Source of the DNA: Balneolales bacterium | GTDB lineage: Bacteria; Bacteroidota; Rhodothermia; Balneolales; Natronogracilivirgulaceae | DNA length: 6,295 bases | Direction: 5' to 3' | NCBI GenBank assembly: GCA_007133875.1 | Contig: SLLW01000293.1 | Span: 1-6,295 of the forward strand | Shown here: piece after piece, positions 5,746-6,295 of the stretch | Numbering within the stretch: position 1 is the stretch's first letter | Layout of the letters: each line of letters opens with the position of its first letter | Notes under the pieces: model-generated | Database searches by the model: none | The model's input: the letters and a program-made list of their open reading frames with translations, nothing else | What the model was told of the DNA's origin: nothing | Translations under genes and position numbers: made by a program

Positions 5746-6295
5746 ATGACTTTTCCGGAAATACAGAATGTTTCACGTGAAACATTTCATAAAACAGAGT
5801 CTGATTATACAAATAATCAGAAAGAATTTGGTGAGTTAATATCTCTTTGGTTGTGGTGGAATCGCAAAATTAATTTATTCAGCAGAAAAACAACTGCTGG
5901 CGACCTGGAGCTGCACATCAAGCATAGCTTATTGATCAGATCTTTTCTTGGCGGGGGTATAAATGATAAAATCATTGATGCCGGTACCGGTGGGGGTTTG
6001 CCGGGAATACCACTGGCCATAACCGATACCCGCCGGCAATATCTCCTGGTTGACAAGGTGCAAAAAAAGCAGCTTGCCCTGAGAGACATTATAAAAAAAC
6101 TAAACCTTGGTGCTGTTACAGCCTTGCATTCTGATATTGGGAAACTCCATGTTTCTGGGCCAGTTCGGATTGTAACCAAACATGCCTTTTCGATTCCGTT
6201 TTTGCTGGGTAGCGTAAATCACCTTGATTGGTCTCAAATGATATTTCTGAAAGGTGACGATCTGTTCTCCGAAATCTCGGAAGATTTGAATGAAA
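5746..6295 (+). CDS. rsmG: 16S rRNA (guanine-527-N7)-methyltransferase RsmG (GidB), 3' end outside window
   Basis: RsmG uses S-adenosylmethionine to methylate N7 of G527 in the 530 loop of 16S rRNA. From the ATG at 5746, 183 codons are visible. An N-terminal helix leads into LWLWWNRKINLFSRK (34-48) and LELHIKHSLLI (54-64), the family's LW.-WN..-NL..R and H..DSL-type regions. IIDAGTGGGLPGIPLAI (76-92) is the SAM-binding loop, LLVDKVQKKQLAL (100-112) the following acidic strand and helix, and MIFLKGDDL (165-173) the late KG motif. Two usually conserved spots are changed: the R.E segment reads SDIG, and SRAF reads KHAF. The start is uncertain. In-frame ATGs also occur at 5692, 5710 and 5719, and none has a clear Shine-Dalgarno. 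The 5746 start gives the usual N-terminal length. The second parS site lies inside the gene and encodes NVSRET. Confidence 0.9.
   Translation, partial: MTFPEIQNVSRETFHKTESDYTNNQKEFGELISLWLWWNRKINLFSRKTTAGDLELHIKHSLLIRSFLGGGINDKIIDAGTGGGLPGIPLAITDTRRQYLLVDKVQKKQLALRDIIKKLNLGAVTALHSDIGKLHVSGPVRIVTKHAFSIPFLLGSVNHLDWSQMIFLKGDDLFSEISEDLNE
5769..5784. promoter_or_regulatory. parS: parS site 2, inside the rsmG coding region
   Basis: TGTTTCACGTGAAACA is a second perfect parS 16-mer. Symmetry extends two bases on each side (5767-5786). Its centre is exactly 76 bp from that of site 1, about seven helical turns. It lies in frame within the rsmG N-terminal coding sequence. Two perfect copies in under 100 bp make chance occurrence very unlikely and indicate a chromosomal centromere region, with parA/parB expected nearby. 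Confidence 0.96.

Noticed and set aside
5817..6179. Minus-strand open frame of 120 codons opposite rsmG
   Set aside because: It is wholly antisense to the well-supported RsmG coding region, and its Ser/Arg/Cys-rich product is typical of a shadow frame.

Overview
The window looks like an ordinary chromosomal segment of a Gram-negative bacterium of the Bacteroidota / FCB type, possibly near the Balneolota or Rhodothermota. The clues are outer-membrane proteins ending in aromatic C-terminal strands, weak or absent Shine-Dalgarno sequences before most genes, a tRNA promoter that fits both TTGACT-N18-TATATT and the Bacteroidota TAnnTTTG element, and an MnmG with the [11 protein letters not shown] variant that I associate with this group. 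This placement is inference; no 16S rRNA or other decisive marker is present.

Left part (1-3141). The tail of an upstream reading frame ends at 136. A mannose-1-phosphate guanylyltransferase (165-1265, +) supplies GDP-mannose for surface polysaccharide. It converges, with only 5 bp between stops, on a leftward group. That group, read right to left, is an unrecognised outer-membrane beta-barrel protein (3141-2389), a small 88-residue unknown protein (2307-2041), and a PhnP-like metallo-beta-lactamase-fold hydrolase (2044-1271). The last two overlap by ATGA and are probably translationally coupled.

Middle (3142-3783). A 436-bp stretch without an intact gene holds a 13-bp-arm inverted repeat and what appears to be the 3' end of a decayed outer-membrane protein gene on the minus strand. 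The promoter of a tRNA-Asp(GTC) gene lies over that remnant. The tRNA (3578-3651) is followed at once by a strong intrinsic terminator.

Right part (3784-6295). mnmG (tRNA U34 modification) is followed by rsmG (16S rRNA G527 methylation), which runs off the window. Between and inside them are two perfect 16-bp parS sites with centres 76 bp apart, one at the heart of a 28-bp palindrome. mnmG-rsmG-parS usually lies beside parA/parB near the replication origin, so parA/parB are expected just to the right. Both parS sites lie in the rsmG reading frame, and the second encodes part of the likely RsmG N-terminus.

I see no mobile element, CRISPR array, defence system or clearly new multi-gene system. 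The observations most worth a second look are the parS/rsmG overlap, the divergent RsmG sequence, the gene remnant beside tRNA-Asp, and the small coupled unknown gene.
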